Source of the DNA: an uncultured Eggerthellaceae bacterium | Lineage (GTDB): Bacteria > Actinomycetota > Coriobacteriia > Coriobacteriales > Eggerthellaceae | Reading direction: 5' to 3' | DNA length: 14,180 nt | NCBI GenBank assembly: GCA_946631805.1 | Contig: CAMPAJ010000015.1 | Coordinates: 1 to 14,180 of the forward strand | Shown: positions 14,165 through 14,180 of the stretch, piece after piece | Numbering within the stretch: position 1 is the first letter of the stretch | Layout of the letters: each line of letters starts with the position of its first letter | Made by a program: the position numbers and the translations under genes | Notes under the pieces: generated by a model | Told to the model about the DNA's origin: nothing | What the model saw: the letters and a program-made list of their open reading frames with translations, nothing else | Databases searched by the model: none

Positions 14165-14180
14165 CGACGGGCCGAAGCCA

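Noticed and set aside
14045..14180. T-box riboswitch (GGTGGGACGACGG resembles an antiterminator)
   Set aside because: No Stem I specifier loop, AG bulge or following terminator. Copy A lies downstream of relQ rather than ahead of an amino-acid gene.

Overview
The window is GC-rich, gene-dense bacterial DNA. It most resembles the anaerobic Actinobacteria of class Coriobacteriia, probably Eggerthellaceae. The grounds are a Tat-exported molybdopterin reductase operon with a small membrane-anchored multiheme cytochrome, a lone Crp-family regulator beside it, and the general gene complement. This placement is inferred from gene content and was not tested by a search.

Layout. Positions 1-637 hold the 5' part of an IS200-like/REP-associated Y1 transposase (minus strand) and, just upstream of it, an array of about six short palindromic units. 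Positions 640-6425 hold four minus-strand genes: a 4-alpha-glucanotransferase with an eroded GH13 N-terminal half, a CDF-type cation transporter, a DUF697/YcjF-like membrane protein, and a Crp/Fnr-type regulator. The regulator is divergent from a plus-strand periplasmic nitrate reductase operon (6665-12000): NapC/NrfH-like pentaheme cytochrome, NapG, NapA, NapD, NapH. There is no NapB or NapF. Convergent to it lies a tightly coupled minus-strand pair, mazG then a RelQ-like small alarmone synthetase (13900-12218).

How the genes work together. NapH/NapG and the pentaheme cytochrome would carry electrons from menaquinol to the Tat-exported NapA, which reduces nitrate to nitrite outside the membrane. 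NapD acts as the NapA signal-peptide chaperone. The divergent Crp-like protein is the obvious candidate regulator. MazG (nucleotide pyrophosphohydrolase) and the alarmone synthetase are translated from one message and probably act in nucleotide clean-up and stress signalling.

The most unusual signal is a pair of about 120-nt elements in opposite orientation at 12061-12178 and 14045-14164, flanking relQ-mazG. Their 57-nt loops are 51/57 identical, but their long stems have diverged by about seven compensatory double changes, so pairing is kept while sequence is not. That pattern points to a conserved structured RNA or ssDNA hairpin that I do not recognise. Other hairpins bracket napA, and a REP-like palindrome overlaps the stop codon of the CDF gene.
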